Source of the DNA: Geomicrobium sp. JCM 19038
GTDB lineage: Bacteria; Bacillota; Bacilli; Bacillales; Marinococcaceae
Direction: 5' to 3'
Assembly: GCF_000698125.1 (NCBI RefSeq)
Contig: NZ_BAXA01000003.1
Span: forward strand, 1-64,000
Length of the DNA: 64,000 nt
The notes under the pieces are model-generated. The model saw only the letters and a program-made list of their open reading frames with translations. It was not told the DNA's origin and did not search any database. Both the position numbers and the translations under genes were made by a program. This document shows, one piece after another, positions 1-10,410 of the stretch. Numbering within the stretch: the stretch's first letter is position 1; every line of letters begins with the position of its first letter.

Positions 1-1100
<1,100 letters not shown>

Positions 1101-1190
1101 GAAGACACCTCCAAATCAAAGAAAATGGTCAAATCATCGTATGTGATTATCGACTAGGAGGTGAGTTATAAATTATTTTTACTACAAAAA

Positions 1191-1220
1191 ACAGCAAGCG
1201 ATGTGATCATCGCTTGCTGT
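1191..1220 (-). terminator. Rho-independent terminator of the 1224-1920 gene
   Basis: Perfect 13-bp hairpin (ACAGCAAGCGATG / CATCGCTTGCTGT, TGAT loop). On the minus strand it is followed by a T run (AAAAAA at 1185-1190 on the plus strand). Confidence 0.85.
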
Positions 1221-1223
1221 AAA

Positions 1224-1920
1224 TTATTGATTTATGCTGTTTTGAACTTCTTCAAGTGACTCGACTGTATCCACGATCCCATTACTGTCAAGAATGACGA
1301 AGGAAGGGGTAGTGTCTAAATTAAAAATATCTTTGAAATTCGTTGCTGGCTTTTCTTCTGAAGTGTGGAGATAGTATATTTGCAAGAGGTTATCAGATTG
1401 CATAAGTTTTTCTACTTCTTGTTCGTCTACATTTTCCATAGCATCGTCATCACTATACACGATCGCTAAATGATAGCCCTCTTCAGAGGGAGAGTGTTCA
1501 GCGATAATTTCTTCGTCCGATTTAGGGTCGTAGATGAGAAAATCCATTTCTACTGGGCTTTCCGTAGCATCATAGTCAGCCATATCGAAGTCGAGTCGTA
1601 AACGGTCGCCTTCTTCAATGATTTCTGAATCAATTGGCGTGCCATCATGGTCAATAAAATCTAACTCGTCAGTAATTTCTACTTCAAGTGTACGTAACAT
1701 CATATCAGTAAAATCTTGTTCAAGCTCCTCTTTGACATACTTTTGATGAGCTGGAGATAAGTCTAGAACAACCGATGACTCAGTCATTTTCATCACATAC
1801 CTGCAGTCATGTCCTTTGGGTCACCAATATGATTCGTTGCTTCACTGCCTGGTGTTGGATTTGTGCCACAACCAGCCATTAGGACTGCTATGCGACTAAT
1901 AATTGCCATTTAGTTTTCAT
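1224..1920 (-). CDS. Putative lipoprotein with thioredoxin-like C-terminus, frameshifted
   Basis: The long open frame covers 1224-1796 (190 aa), but the gene probably starts at ATG 1920, behind AGAAGGG. That frame begins MKTKWQLLVA and, after a one-base loss near 1890, continues IAVLMAGCGTNPTPG, a signal peptide with lipobox MAGC. A second one-base loss near 1800 joins it to the long frame. The body is very acidic. The last ~40 residues (FNLDTTPSFVILDSNGIV) look like the cis-Pro half of a thioredoxin fold, but no CxxC is present, so redox activity is unlikely. Likely anchored outside the membrane. Function unknown. Confidence 0.6.
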
Positions 1921-2198
1921 AGTAAATCCCTTCTTTTGTTTAGGTTGCTAGGTTTGTCGTTAAAGAAGTTAAAGCGTTACATCGTTTAATATAAACTACA
2001 TGAAATGCGGTGAAATATAGGGTGTTGTCAATTTCATTCTTTAACGAGTGATATCGTACGATTCAATAGGGTGAGTGGATTTCCCCGGATTTAAAAATAA
2101 AAAGGGATTGTTCAAATGAACCATGAAAATTGAGACGAGTATCTTTTGGAATGTTTGACCATAGACTAGACTGAGCAAAGGAAGTGGAGGTCTAGGGG

Positions 2199-3014
2199 AT
2201 GGGGGAAGAAGTCTGGATCGCATTTTTATTAACGCTAATGGCAGGCCTTGCAACGGGAATTGGTAGTTTAATTGCTTTTTTTACGTCGACGACAAACACG
2301 AAGTTCCTTTCTTGGGCGTTAGGGTTTAGTGCGGGTGTGATGATTTTTATTTCATTTGTAGAGATCTTTCCTAAAGCATTAGAAGCATTAACGAATAGTT
2401 CTGGGGTGGAAGCGGGAAAGTGGTTGACCGTTCTAAGTTTTTTCTGCGGTATGCTTTTAATAGCAATCATTGATCGATTTGTACCTAATGAGAAAAACCC
2501 CCATGAAGTTAAAAAAGTAGAAGACATGAACCGTACATTACGTGAAGTTCATAAACAACAGCCTGACCTACTGAAAATGGGGACGTTTACGGCACTCGCC
2601 ATTGCAATTCACAACTTTCCAGAAGGAATAGCAACGTTTGCCTCTGCATTACATGACCCAACTCTTGGTATAGCGATTGCAATTGCAGTTGCCATTCATA
2701 ATATTCCAGAAGGAATTGCTGTAAGTGTACCGGTATATTACGCAACAGGTAGTAGAAAGAAAGCATTTAAATTGTCCTTTTTGTCAGGGTTAGCAGAACC
2801 ATTAGGTGCAGTTGTCGCATTTTTATTTTTAATGCCTTATTTGAACGAAATGATGTTTGGATTTATTTTTGCTGCAGTCGCAGGCATTATGGTCTTTATC
2901 TCACTAGATGAACTTTTACCTGCAGCGCGTGAATATGATGAAGGCCATTCAACGATTTATGGCGTTGTGTTTGGAATGGCAATTATGGCAGTGAGTATTA
3001 TTTTGTTCATGTAA
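2199..3014 (+). CDS. ZIP family divalent metal transporter (ZupT-like)
   Basis: A 271-aa polytopic membrane protein, usual length for the ZupT/GufA branch of ZIP transporters, which import zinc and other divalent metals. Both signature metal-binding helices are present: HNFPEG (about residue 136) and HNIPEG (about 166), each with the conserved His, Pro and Glu. The cytoplasmic loop before them is charged. The ATG at 2199 follows GGAGG. It appears to be a single-gene unit facing the small minus-strand gene downstream. Metal preference cannot be read from the sequence. Confidence 0.9.
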   Translation: MGEEVWIAFLLTLMAGLATGIGSLIAFFTSTTNTKFLSWALGFSAGVMIFISFVEIFPKALEALTNSSGVEAGKWLTVLSFFCGMLLIAIIDRFVPNEKNPHEVKKVEDMNRTLREVHKQQPDLLKMGTFTALAIAIHNFPEGIATFASALHDPTLGIAIAIAVAIHNIPEGIAVSVPVYYATGSRKKAFKLSFLSGLAEPLGAVVAFLFLMPYLNEMMFGFIFAAVAGIMVFISLDELLPAAREYDEGHSTIYGVVFGMAIMAVSIILFM

Positions 3015-3015
3015 A

Positions 3016-3168
3016 TTAAGCTTTTAAAAATGCTCGGCGTTCGGCATATTCAAGACACTTTTCACATACGAGAACCGTCTCCTTTTCAAGAGTAAGGTAG
3101 CGTTTCATATGTTGGGTTTTTCCTTTACAAAAGAAACAGCTTTTTCTTTGGAATAAGCGTTTGAACAT
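3016..3168 (-). CDS. Small zinc-ribbon-like protein
   Basis: A 50-aa basic protein beginning MFKRLFQRKSCFFCKGK. ATG 3168 is preferred over an upstream in-frame ATG because GAGGTG lies 6 bases before it. Two CxxC pairs (CFFC and CEKC, about 26 residues apart) suggest one bound zinc. No enzyme motif. It ends one base after the ZIP transporter gene on the opposite strand. Function unknown. Confidence 0.65.
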   Translation of the reverse strand: MFKRLFQRKSCFFCKGKTQHMKRYLTLEKETVLVCEKCLEYAERRAFLKA

Positions 3169-3185
3169 GATGTTCACCTCATAGT

Positions 3186-3217
3186 AAAGCCCTTGCAATG
3201 AATCATTGCAAGGCTTT
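3186..3217 (-). terminator. Hairpin between the aldehyde dehydrogenase and the small zinc-ribbon gene
   Basis: Inverted repeat with arms TTGCAATGA / TCATTGCAA extended by AAAGCC / GGCTTT. It lies just after the stop of the minus-strand aldehyde dehydrogenase. The downstream T run is weak, so termination is likely but not certain. Confidence 0.6.
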
Positions 3218-3228
3218 ATAGTTAATCA

Positions 3229-4653
3229 TTATGATACGCCAACAACTGCTTTAATTTCAAGATATTCTTCGATTCCATATTCGCCCCATTCGCGCCCAAC
3301 TCCTGATTGCTTGTAACCTCCAAAAGGAGCAGAGAAGTCAGAAGGAGGGTTGTTAATGGAGATACGCCCAGCGCGGATGGAGGAAGCAACTTTTTGTACG
3401 GTTTCTTCATCTTCACCTACGACGTAGCCTGCAAGACCGTAAATCGTATCGTTCGCAATTTCAATTGCTTCTTCTAACGTATCATACGTAATAATTGACA
3501 TGACCGGTCCGAAAATTTCTTCTTGGGCAATCGTCATGTCATTTTTGACGTTTGTGAAAACGGTCGGTTTTACGTAATAGCCTGTTTCAAGGCCTTCTGG
3601 TTTACCTGTACCACCTGCAATAAGTTCTGCGCCTTCATCAAGACCTTTTTGAATGTAGTCTTGTACACGATCATATTGCTTTTCGGCAACGAGGGGTCCG
3701 TAAAATGTCTTTTCATCTCGAGGGTTTCCAACACTGAACCTAGGAAGTACCCCTTTCAAAGCTTCGATGAACTCGTCGTGTTTTGCTTTAGAGACGAGAG
3801 TACGGGTTGCAGCTGTACATACTTGACCAGAGTTTGCAAAAACATTACCAGCAGCAATTTTAGCTGCTTTCTTCATATCGTAATCATCAAGTACGATTAA
3901 TGGTGATTTACCGCCCAGTTCAAGTGCGACTCGTTTAATCGTTTTCGCTGCATTTTCACTTATTTTTTGTCCGACGGCTCCAGAACCTGTAAAGGATACG
4001 AAATCGATATCAGGGTGTGAGCTAATCGCATCGCCTACAGTTTCCCCTGAGCCATTGACGAGGTTGAATACTCCTTTAGGAACACCAGCCGCTTCAAAGA
4101 CTTCAGTTAAGATGAGTGCAGCATAAGGTGTGAGTTCAGATGGCTTGAGGACGACCGTGCTACCGGCGGCAAATGCACTTGCAAGCTTTGTTGATGTTTG
4201 GTTTGTTGGAAAGTTCCACGGCGTAATGAGACCGCTTACACCGATCGCTTCTTTACGAATTAATGTAGGTCCACGCTTTTCGGTAAATTCAAACGTCTCA
4301 AGTTCTTTTGCGACTTGTCGGAAATGGGCAAGTCCCATATTATAGTGAACTTTCTCACTCATAATGATCGGAGCACCGAGTTCTTGTGTAATCATTTCAA
4401 CAAAATCATCTTTACGCTTTTCGTATTCATCTGCAATACGGGTTAATAGTGCAATTCGTTCTTCTTTTGTCGTTTGTGAGAAAGTTGGAAATGCTTTACG
4501 AGCTGCTTTTACAGCAAGATCCACATCTTCTTTCGTTCCATTACTAATCGTGCCGATAACTTCTTCAGTGGCAGGGTTTAATACTTCAATTGAATCCGCT
4601 CCTGTAGACTTCACCCATTCACCATCAATAAAATGTAAAAGATCAGATCTCAT
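3229..4653 (-). CDS. Aldehyde dehydrogenase, NAD(P)-dependent
   Basis: A 474-aa member of the ALDH superfamily, full length. The NAD-binding part has TPWNFP with catalytic Asn147 and LKPSE with Lys170. The general base is Glu245 in LELGGKS, and the nucleophile is Cys279 in GQVCTA. It ends with the usual EEIFGPVM and SGVGREWG motifs. It oxidises an aldehyde to the acid, as in DhaS/YwdH-type bacillar enzymes. The aldehyde is not evident from the motifs or neighbours. Probably monocistronic and cytosolic. Confidence 0.93.
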   Translation of the reverse strand: MRSDLLHFIDGEWVKSTGADSIEVLNPATEEVIGTISNGTKEDVDLAVKAARKAFPTFSQTTKEERIALLTRIADEYEKRKDDFVEMITQELGAPIIMSEKVHYNMGLAHFRQVAKELETFEFTEKRGPTLIRKEAIGVSGLITPWNFPTNQTSTKLASAFAAGSTVVLKPSELTPYAALILTEVFEAAGVPKGVFNLVNGSGETVGDAISSHPDIDFVSFTGSGAVGQKISENAAKTIKRVALELGGKSPLIVLDDYDMKKAAKIAAGNVFANSGQVCTAATRTLVSKAKHDEFIEALKGVLPRFSVGNPRDEKTFYGPLVAEKQYDRVQDYIQKGLDEGAELIAGGTGKPEGLETGYYVKPTVFTNVKNDMTIAQEEIFGPVMSIITYDTLEEAIEIANDTIYGLAGYVVGEDEETVQKVASSIRAGRISINNPPSDFSAPFGGYKQSGVGREWGEYGIEEYLEIKAVVGVS

Positions 4654-4941
4654 AACAAGCCTTCACTCCTTTTAAGTAATCGTAAACACGTATTCTTCTT
4701 CAGTATAGTTCGAATGTAGAGGTGCTGGCTAGCTTTTTATTAAAAAATCTGAATTTATCGGTAAAATATGCTAGCTTTCATTTTACATATACTTAGAATG
4801 ATGACGTGTAGTTAACGTATCATTTCCGATAATTGTAATGTTAGTCTAAATGATTCTTCCATGTTTGTTTTTCTAGTTTCACAAATGGAAGTTATGGGAA
4901 TTGCATTAGCAGTAACTAAATACTGGAAAGGCGTGTCTTAC

Positions 4942-5746
4942 ATGGGTCACTATATTGAAACGTTCGATCAAACAAAACTATTTGTAGAAGATATTGGAGA
5001 AGGAACACCAGTCATCTTCTTGCACGGTTGGCCTGTTAATCACCGTATGTTTGATCACCAAATGGCTGTACTACCAGAAAAAGGGTACCGCTTTATTGGT
5101 GTCGATTTAAGAGGTTTCGGTAAATCGGATAAGCTTCATCTGGATATACGTATGACGCACTAGCTGATGATCTTAGAGCCGTGATTGACGAGTTACAATT
5201 GGACGATGCAATTTTAGCCGGTTTCTCAATGGGTGGCGCGATTGCCATTCGATATATGGCAAGGCATGAAGGGAAAGGAATTCGTAAACTTGCCTTATTA
5301 GGAGCGGCAGCACCCGTATTCACAGAACGCGATGATTTCCAGTTTGGTATTCCAAAAGATAATGTTAATGGGTTAATTGAAGGTGCGTATGAAGATCGAG
5401 CAAGATGCTTGAAGACTTCGGAGAGTTGTTCTTTGGTCACGAACCGAGTGAAGCTTACAATCGTTGGTTCCATAGCTTAGCGATGGACGCAAGCCCACAT
5501 GCAACGATTGCATGTGCAAGAACGTTACGTGATGCGGATCTACGAGACGACTTATCATCAATAGAAGTACCAACCGCAATCTTACACGGTAAGAATGATG
5601 AGATTTGTCCCTTTGATTTAGCAGAAGTTATGGAGTCAGGAATTGAAGCAGCTGAAATTGTCCCATTTAACGATAGTGGTCACAGTTTATTCTATGATGA
5701 GCGAGAGAAATTCACAGAAGAACTCATTCGTTTCTTTGAAAAATAA
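4942..5746 (+). CDS. Alpha/beta hydrolase (haloperoxidase/arylesterase-like), frameshifted
   Basis: The open frame is broken twice by one-base losses, near 5134 and near 5406. Restored, it is about 268 aa and starts MGHYIETFDQTKLFVEDIG at ATG 4942. It shows the oxyanion-hole motif HGWP, nucleophile Ser in GFSMGG, acid Asp in HGKNDEICP and catalytic His in DSGHSLFYDE, in the usual order. The family includes cofactor-free chloroperoxidases and arylesterases; the substrate is unknown. A strong terminator follows. The breaks look like sequencing losses, since all catalytic residues survive. Confidence 0.85.
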
Positions 5747-5752
5747 AGCGTA

Positions 5753-5794
5753 GAAGCTATGTAACGTTTCTTTTGTTACGTAGCTTCTTTTTTT
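5753..5794 (+). terminator. Terminator after the alpha/beta hydrolase
   Basis: 13-bp stem GAAGCTATGTAAC / GTTACGTAGCTTC with one G-T pair, followed by seven T. Confidence 0.9.
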
Positions 5795-5864
5795 ATGAAC
5801 TGATAGCGAACATTTACATACAGATCTTTGGAAAAAATTATTTTTTTAGAATAATAATATCTCG

Positions 5865-5893
5865 TTGACATTTAGGCACGAAAATTGCATTAT
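5865..5893 (+). promoter_or_regulatory. Sigma-A promoter of the AbgT-family gene
   Basis: TTGACA at 5865 and CATTAT at 5888, 17 bases apart, about 90 bases before the start codon. Confidence 0.65.
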
Positions 5894-5983
5894 TAGTTTT
5901 ATGGATTTTGAAGTCGACGTTTGTCGGCGAAAATTGTTTGAATTCTTTTGCGATAAGAGATTAGAAAGAGGGCAGTGTTTGTT

Positions 5984-7537
5984 ATGAATGAGGAAACTGA
6001 GAAAAAACCTAGAAAAAAAGGGCTTTTTCAACGCTTTTTAGACTTTGTAGAGAAGACGGGAAATAATTTACCACACCCTGTCACATTGTTTGCACTATTG
6101 GCGTTAATCGTCATCTTGGCATCTGCAATTGTATCTAGTTTTAATGTTTCTGTTGACGACCCGGTGAACAGTGGGGAGTCTGTTGAAGTTCTCAATTTGT
6201 TAAGTGGTGAAGGAATTACTTATATATTTTCGAGTATGGTCGATAACTTTATTAACTTCGCACCACTCGGTGTTGTGTTAGCAACGATGATTGGTATCGG
6301 TGTATGTGAACGTACTGGACTAATTAATGCAGGGTTAAAAGCGTTTGTATTATCGATTCCGAACCGTCTTATTACAGCAGGTCTATTGTTTGCGGCTATT
6401 ATGTCAAGTGTTGCAACTGATGCAGGGTATGTCGTATTGCCCCCTCTAGGAGCGGTCATTTATGCTGCACTTGGTCGACACCCGATCGCTGGTCTTGCTA
6501 CGGCATTTGCAGGTGTATCTGGTGGCTTTAGTGCCAATTTGATCCTAACATCAATTGATCCGATGCTCGGTCAAATGACGATCAATGCTGCAGCAACTAT
6601 GGATCCAGCATATGCTGATCAAATGAATGTCGCGATGAACTGGTGGTTCATCATTGCGTCAACCATTTTACTGACGATCGTAGGTACGATCGTTTCTGAG
6701 AAAATTGTCGAGCCTAGACTTGGTGAGTATAAAGGAGATTACCGTGGCGATCTTGAGCGTCTAAAGCCAGTCGAGAAAAAAGGACTCCTTTATTCAGTGA
6801 TTTCTGTTGCCGTAACTGCTGGGGTATTAAGTCTGCTCATTCTACCAGAATGGGGCCCTATGCGAGGGGACGACCCTGAAATGCCAATCGTCATGTCTCC
6901 GTTTATGGATTCTCTCGTTGTCTTTATCCTCATCTTGTTCTTAGTACCAGGTATCGTATATGGTATTGTGACGAAAGAAATTCGTAGTGATAAAGATGTT
7001 GCTAAGCAAATGTCTGATACGATGGCATCGATGGGTATGTTTATCGTACTAGCATTTACCGCAGGACAGTTTGTTGCTTTCTTTAATGAATCGAACTTAG
7101 ATCTTGTTCTCGGAATATATGGTGGTGAGTTTTTAACCTCATTGAATATTGATGGATTACCAGTCGTGATCGGTTTTATTATTGTTACGGCAACGTTAAA
7201 CATGTTTATCGGTTCAGCTTCTGCAAAATGGGCAATGATGGCACCGATTTTCGTACCAATCATGATGCAAACGGGTTATTCGCCTGAGCTTGCTCAAGCT
7301 GTTTACCGTGTATCTGATTCTGCAACAAACATGTTAACCCCACTTTTACCATACTTTGCAATGATTATCGCATTTGCTCAAAAGTATGATCGCAAGATGG
7401 GAATTGGTACGCTGATATCTACGATGTTCCCGTTCTCTATCTTTTTCCTCATTTCATGGACAATCATGTTAATTGTATGGATGTTCTTAGGGCTAGATCT
7501 TGGACCGAATGCACCAATTTATTATGACCCTTCATAA
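5984..7537 (+). CDS. AbgT family transporter (p-aminobenzoyl-glutamate/drug type)
   Basis: A 517-aa protein with a charged cytoplasmic N-terminus (KKPRKKGLFQRFLDFVEKTGN), then about 11-13 membrane segments. NLPHPVTLFAL and the later STAKWAMM-like block (GSASAKWAMMAPIFVPIM) are typical of AbgT/MtrF proteins. Members import p-aminobenzoyl-glutamate or export sulfonamides, driven by ion gradients. ATG 5984 is preferred over GTG 5975, which would nearly touch the AGAGGG site. No peptidase partner is adjacent, so the substrate stays open. It has its own promoter and terminator. Confidence 0.9.
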   Translation: MNEETEKKPRKKGLFQRFLDFVEKTGNNLPHPVTLFALLALIVILASAIVSSFNVSVDDPVNSGESVEVLNLLSGEGITYIFSSMVDNFINFAPLGVVLATMIGIGVCERTGLINAGLKAFVLSIPNRLITAGLLFAAIMSSVATDAGYVVLPPLGAVIYAALGRHPIAGLATAFAGVSGGFSANLILTSIDPMLGQMTINAAATMDPAYADQMNVAMNWWFIIASTILLTIVGTIVSEKIVEPRLGEYKGDYRGDLERLKPVEKKGLLYSVISVAVTAGVLSLLILPEWGPMRGDDPEMPIVMSPFMDSLVVFILILFLVPGIVYGIVTKEIRSDKDVAKQMSDTMASMGMFIVLAFTAGQFVAFFNESNLDLVLGIYGGEFLTSLNIDGLPVVIGFIIVTATLNMFIGSASAKWAMMAPIFVPIMMQTGYSPELAQAVYRVSDSATNMLTPLLPYFAMIIAFAQKYDRKMGIGTLISTMFPFSIFFLISWTIMLIVWMFLGLDLGPNAPIYYDPS

Positions 7538-7557
7538 ATGACGCTAGAATCAATTGA

Positions 7558-7596
7558 AAAGCTGTTTAGGGATGATTAATCTCTAAGCAGCTTTTT
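7558..7596 (+). terminator. Terminator after the AbgT-family gene
   Basis: Imperfect stem AAAGCTG-TTTAG / CTAAG-CAGCTTT followed by TTTTT. Confidence 0.75.
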
Positions 7597-7695
7597 AGTC
7601 GTGTGTTAAGTTCTGTTATTGAATGTGCAACAACGATTAACCATAAAAACGTATGTGTTAAACTAAGGAAAACTGGGAAAGGGAGTAATGTTCGT

Positions 7696-7878
7696 TTGAA
7701 TAAATTAAAGTATGCGATGGTTTCTGGGTTTTCATTAGCTGTGATCATATGGTTTTATCAATCATTTCTGTTAATGAACGTACAGATGGGACTCATTGTT
7801 TTCTCGTTTGTTTTGATGAGCTTCTTTTCCTATATTGGTTTTTCGATCATGGAATACGCTAAGCGAGATGAATCGTAA
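7696..7878 (+). CDS. Small two-helix membrane protein
   Basis: A 60-aa protein starting at TTG 7696, 9 bases after GGGAAAGGGAG (residues LNKLKYAMVSGFSL). Two hydrophobic segments (about residues 8-25 and 28-50) are joined by a short turn, with a charged tail EYAKRDES. Resembles many unnamed bacillar small membrane proteins. The start codon is my inference; an in-frame run upstream is open but lacks a ribosome site. Function unknown. Confidence 0.55.
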   Translation: MNKLKYAMVSGFSLAVIIWFYQSFLLMNVQMGLIVFSFVLMSFFSYIGFSIMEYAKRDES

Positions 7879-7963
7879 GGAACTTTGCATAGGCAAAGAA
7901 TATTGTTCATAGTTATTTAGGTAACCAGAATAGAAATCGGCGTAGAAGAAAGGTTGAGTGCAC

Positions 7964-8566
7964 ATGAGAGTCTTATTGATCGGAGCAAGTGGTACGATCG
8001 GTTCTAAGGTCTACGAACGGTTAGAGAAGCAGCATGAAGTGATTCGTGCCGGAAGATCTGGAGCCGACGTGACCGTTGATATTACGGATGAAGAAAGTAT
8101 TCGAGCAATGTATGACCAAGTCGGAGAAGTTGATGCGGTTATCAATGCTTCAGGTAGGGCCGGATTTGCTCCGCTTGAAGAATTAACTCCTGAAAAAAAC
8201 GAATTAGGCTTAACGAGCAAGTTAAAAGGTCAAATAAATCTCGTATTGCTCGGAATTCCTTACGTAAAAGATAACGGCAGCTTCACCCTTACGACTGGAG
8301 TTATGATGGATGATCCGATCCCACAAGGAGCTTCTGCTGCGATGGCTAACGGCGCTGTGCGGTCTTTTGTGAAAGCATCAGCTATCGAAATGCCAAGAGG
8401 TATTCGAATTAACGCAGTAAGTCCTACCGTTTTAGAGGAGTCATATGAGAAGCTTGGTAGCTTCTTTAAAGGTTTCCAGCCAGTTGCTGGGGGAAAAGTG
8501 GCTTTAGCGTATAGTAAATCTGCAGAAGGTATGCAAACAGGACAGAATTATGAGGTCTATGAATAG
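7964..8566 (+). CDS. Short-chain dehydrogenase/reductase, atypical short form
   Basis: A 200-aa Rossmann protein. GASGTIGSKV binds NAD(P), AGRSGADVTVDITD continues the dinucleotide site, and the NASG motif follows. The usual catalytic YxxxK is replaced by ANGAVRSFVKA, with no Tyr, as in a known short SDR subgroup that shares PRGIRINAVSPTVL. Enzyme activity is therefore uncertain. ATG 7964 lies 10 bases after GAAAGG. It stands alone before a bidirectional terminator. Confidence 0.85.
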   Translation: MRVLLIGASGTIGSKVYERLEKQHEVIRAGRSGADVTVDITDEESIRAMYDQVGEVDAVINASGRAGFAPLEELTPEKNELGLTSKLKGQINLVLLGIPYVKDNGSFTLTTGVMMDDPIPQGASAAMANGAVRSFVKASAIEMPRGIRINAVSPTVLEESYEKLGSFFKGFQPVAGGKVALAYSKSAEGMQTGQNYEVYE

Positions 8567-8577
8567 AATTAAATAAC

Positions 8578-8611
8578 AAAAACGGCACCTTCACTAAAAG
8601 GTGCCGTTTTT
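8578..8611. terminator. Bidirectional terminator between convergent genes
   Basis: Stem AAAACGGCACCTT / AAGGTGCCGTTTT with A and T flanks on both sides. It serves the SDR on the plus strand and the gene ending at 8614 on the minus strand. Confidence 0.92.
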
Positions 8612-8613
8612 GC

Positions 8614-9348
8614 TTATTCTTCTTCAGTTGTGATCGTTACAGGAGACCATTCGCCAATAACCGTTTGACCGTGAACACTTACACTGCCGTTTGCAGTAAG
8701 GTCTTTTTCAGTCATAATTCCGAGTGCGACTGTGAATTGGTTTAATTTCACTGGTACATTTGTTTCGCGACGTACTTCATGATCGTTAATGTAGAAAATC
8801 ACTTCGTCATTGAGTTGGTCGTACGTAATTTTGTATAGGTTGAAATCACCTGTTTTAAAGTGGTCCGTTGATTCTTTGAACATGCAGAAATATTTCGTTT
8901 GATCGGTGTCAGGAACGTCAACGCCTGGGAATGGAAGAATTCCATAAACCGAAGAGTATTGTTCAGCATTCGTAAAGAAATCAAGCGCTGCACCTGTAGT
9001 GAAATCAAGCAAGTTAATGGATACATACCCATCATACAAGTCACCAGGAGTCGTGTCTTTTGTATTTGCTTTAATGCTAAGTTCAAAGCTGATTTTGCCA
9101 TCTTCAGGTACAATAACAGGTTCTTTTGAGTAGTACATATGCTTAGCATTATCAAGAATTTGGACGTGGTCGTGTGAACGGCTTAGTGGGGCACGAACAT
9201 AAAGCATGCCGTTTCTTGAGATAACGACCGCATTCGGTTCACGATATTCCCAAAAGCTTCCATCTTGAAGTGGGAAGCCACCAATTCTCCACGTGTTATT
9301 TTCATTAATAATGTTATGAAATTCTCCTAGTACTCGTTTCTCTGTCAT
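8614..9348 (-). CDS. Conserved beta-rich protein, possibly DUF6081
   Basis: A 244-aa soluble protein without signal peptide, starting MTEKRVLGEFHNIINENN at ATG 9348 behind GAGGTG. Residues such as FWEYREPNAVV, KISFELSIKA and YVSINLLDFTTG suggest a jelly-roll, concanavalin-like fold. I associate it with the DUF6081 type of protein, but from memory and with low certainty. It precedes a menA-like gene in the same direction read from the other side (menA ends at 9360, just upstream), so the two may be co-transcribed. No catalytic residues recognised. Confidence 0.6.
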   Translation of the reverse strand: MTEKRVLGEFHNIINENNTWRIGGFPLQDGSFWEYREPNAVVISRNGMLYVRAPLSRSHDHVQILDNAKHMYYSKEPVIVPEDGKISFELSIKANTKDTTPGDLYDGYVSINLLDFTTGAALDFFTNAEQYSSVYGILPFPGVDVPDTDQTKYFCMFKESTDHFKTGDFNLYKITYDQLNDEVIFYINDHEVRRETNVPVKLNQFTVALGIMTEKDLTANGSVSVHGQTVIGEWSPVTITTEEE

Positions 9349-9359
9349 GATGTTCACCT

Positions 9360-10289
9360 CTACATTGTAATTATACCACTAATAATTAGCGATAAAGTCA
9401 TAACTAAGCCAGTACGGATTGTCGCCTTTAATGAAGCGCCCATTAGAACGGCATACTGCTTACTTTCATTTTTGGCTGATAATGTTCCGTAGGTTTTAAA
9501 TAGTGGGTACGCGGACAATAAAGCGATGAGAGCGTACCAAGGCAACACTTGTCCAACAACAAGAAAAAGCAAAGATAGATAACTTAATCCTGCAAGGAAT
9601 TTTGAGAAGTTTATTGCTTTCTTCTCACCAAAAATAACGACGAGTGTTTTTTTACCAGCGTTTAGATCGGCTTCCCAATGAAGGAAGTGGTGGTTGTAAA
9701 GAATTAATGTCGTTAACAAGCCGATCGGAATACTAATTAAAAAAGCCTCGATATGGAGTGACTCTGTTAGAACATAATACGTTCCAGTCACTGGTAATAC
9801 ACCGAACGCAAGAAAAATAGCAAGCTCACTATACCCCTTACCACGATAGCCGAACTTCAGCGGTGGAGCGACATAAAAGTAAGCAATAAGTCCACCAATT
9901 ACAGCAAAGAGTAATACGGGCCAACCGACAATAACACTTAAACTAATGCCGGCAAGGAGAGCTATTGCGAAGTACCCCCAAGTGACAAGGGCAAACGTGC
10001 GGATGTTTACTTGTCCGTTCGGTAATACACGCGAATTTGTGGATATTGAAGCGGCAGATTCTTCAGCTGCTTGATCAACACCATTCTTAAAATCCCACAA
10101 ATCGTTAATCATATTGCTAAATAAATGGGCACTAAGTGCACCGATTAGCGTAATAAGAAAAAGACCGAGATGAAACGATTGCGTAAACGCAAATGCTCCG
10201 GACGCACCAATCATAACTGGGAGTACCATAACCGGTAACACTTGTGCTCGAGATACTTTTAACCAAAAGCGTAAAGATGATTGAGCCAT
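9360..10289 (-). CDS. menA: UbiA-family prenyltransferase, MenA-like (1,4-dihydroxy-2-naphthoate polyprenyltransferase)
   Basis: A 309-aa integral membrane protein with about eight or nine helices. The first Asp-rich motif of the UbiA family is NMINDLWDFKNGVD (about residue 64), which binds the prenyl diphosphate through Mg. A second Asp-containing loop is HHFLHWEADLNAGKKTL. MenA attaches the polyprenyl tail to DHNA in menaquinone synthesis. ATG 10289 has GGAGAGG at the right distance; the longer open frame upstream to 10493 overlaps the terminator and GNAT gene and is not used. Other UbiA prenyltransferases cannot be excluded, as no other men gene is nearby. Confidence 0.82.
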   Translation of the reverse strand: MAQSSLRFWLKVSRAQVLPVMVLPVMIGASGAFAFTQSFHLGLFLITLIGALSAHLFSNMINDLWDFKNGVDQAAEESAASISTNSRVLPNGQVNIRTFALVTWGYFAIALLAGISLSVIVGWPVLLFAVIGGLIAYFYVAPPLKFGYRGKGYSELAIFLAFGVLPVTGTYYVLTESLHIEAFLISIPIGLLTTLILYNHHFLHWEADLNAGKKTLVVIFGEKKAINFSKFLAGLSYLSLLFLVVGQVLPWYALIALLSAYPLFKTYGTLSAKNESKQYAVLMGASLKATIRTGLVMTLSLIISGIITM

Positions 10290-10382
10290 TTTATCCTCTC
10301 CGAATGAACACTTCCCTTTAAAATATACATGGGATTTGAATGACAAACAATCAATTGAGCTTAGTAGTTTTTTACAAAAACA

Positions 10383-10410
10383 AGCATAGAGCAAAATTGC
10401 TCTATGCTTG
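10383..10410 (-). terminator. Terminator overlapping the GNAT stop codon
   Basis: Hairpin AAGCATAGAGCA / TGCTCTATGCTT with an AAAT loop, followed on the minus strand by TTTTTG. The TAG stop of the GNAT gene (10402) sits inside the stem. Confidence 0.8.

Noticed and set aside
5181-5746. Hydrolase fragments as separate genes
   Set aside because: Fragments keep consecutive parts of one alpha/beta hydrolase and lack their own ribosome sites.
6790-7263. 157-aa minus-strand open frame inside the AbgT gene
   Set aside because: Antisense of a membrane protein, no family resemblance and no start signals.
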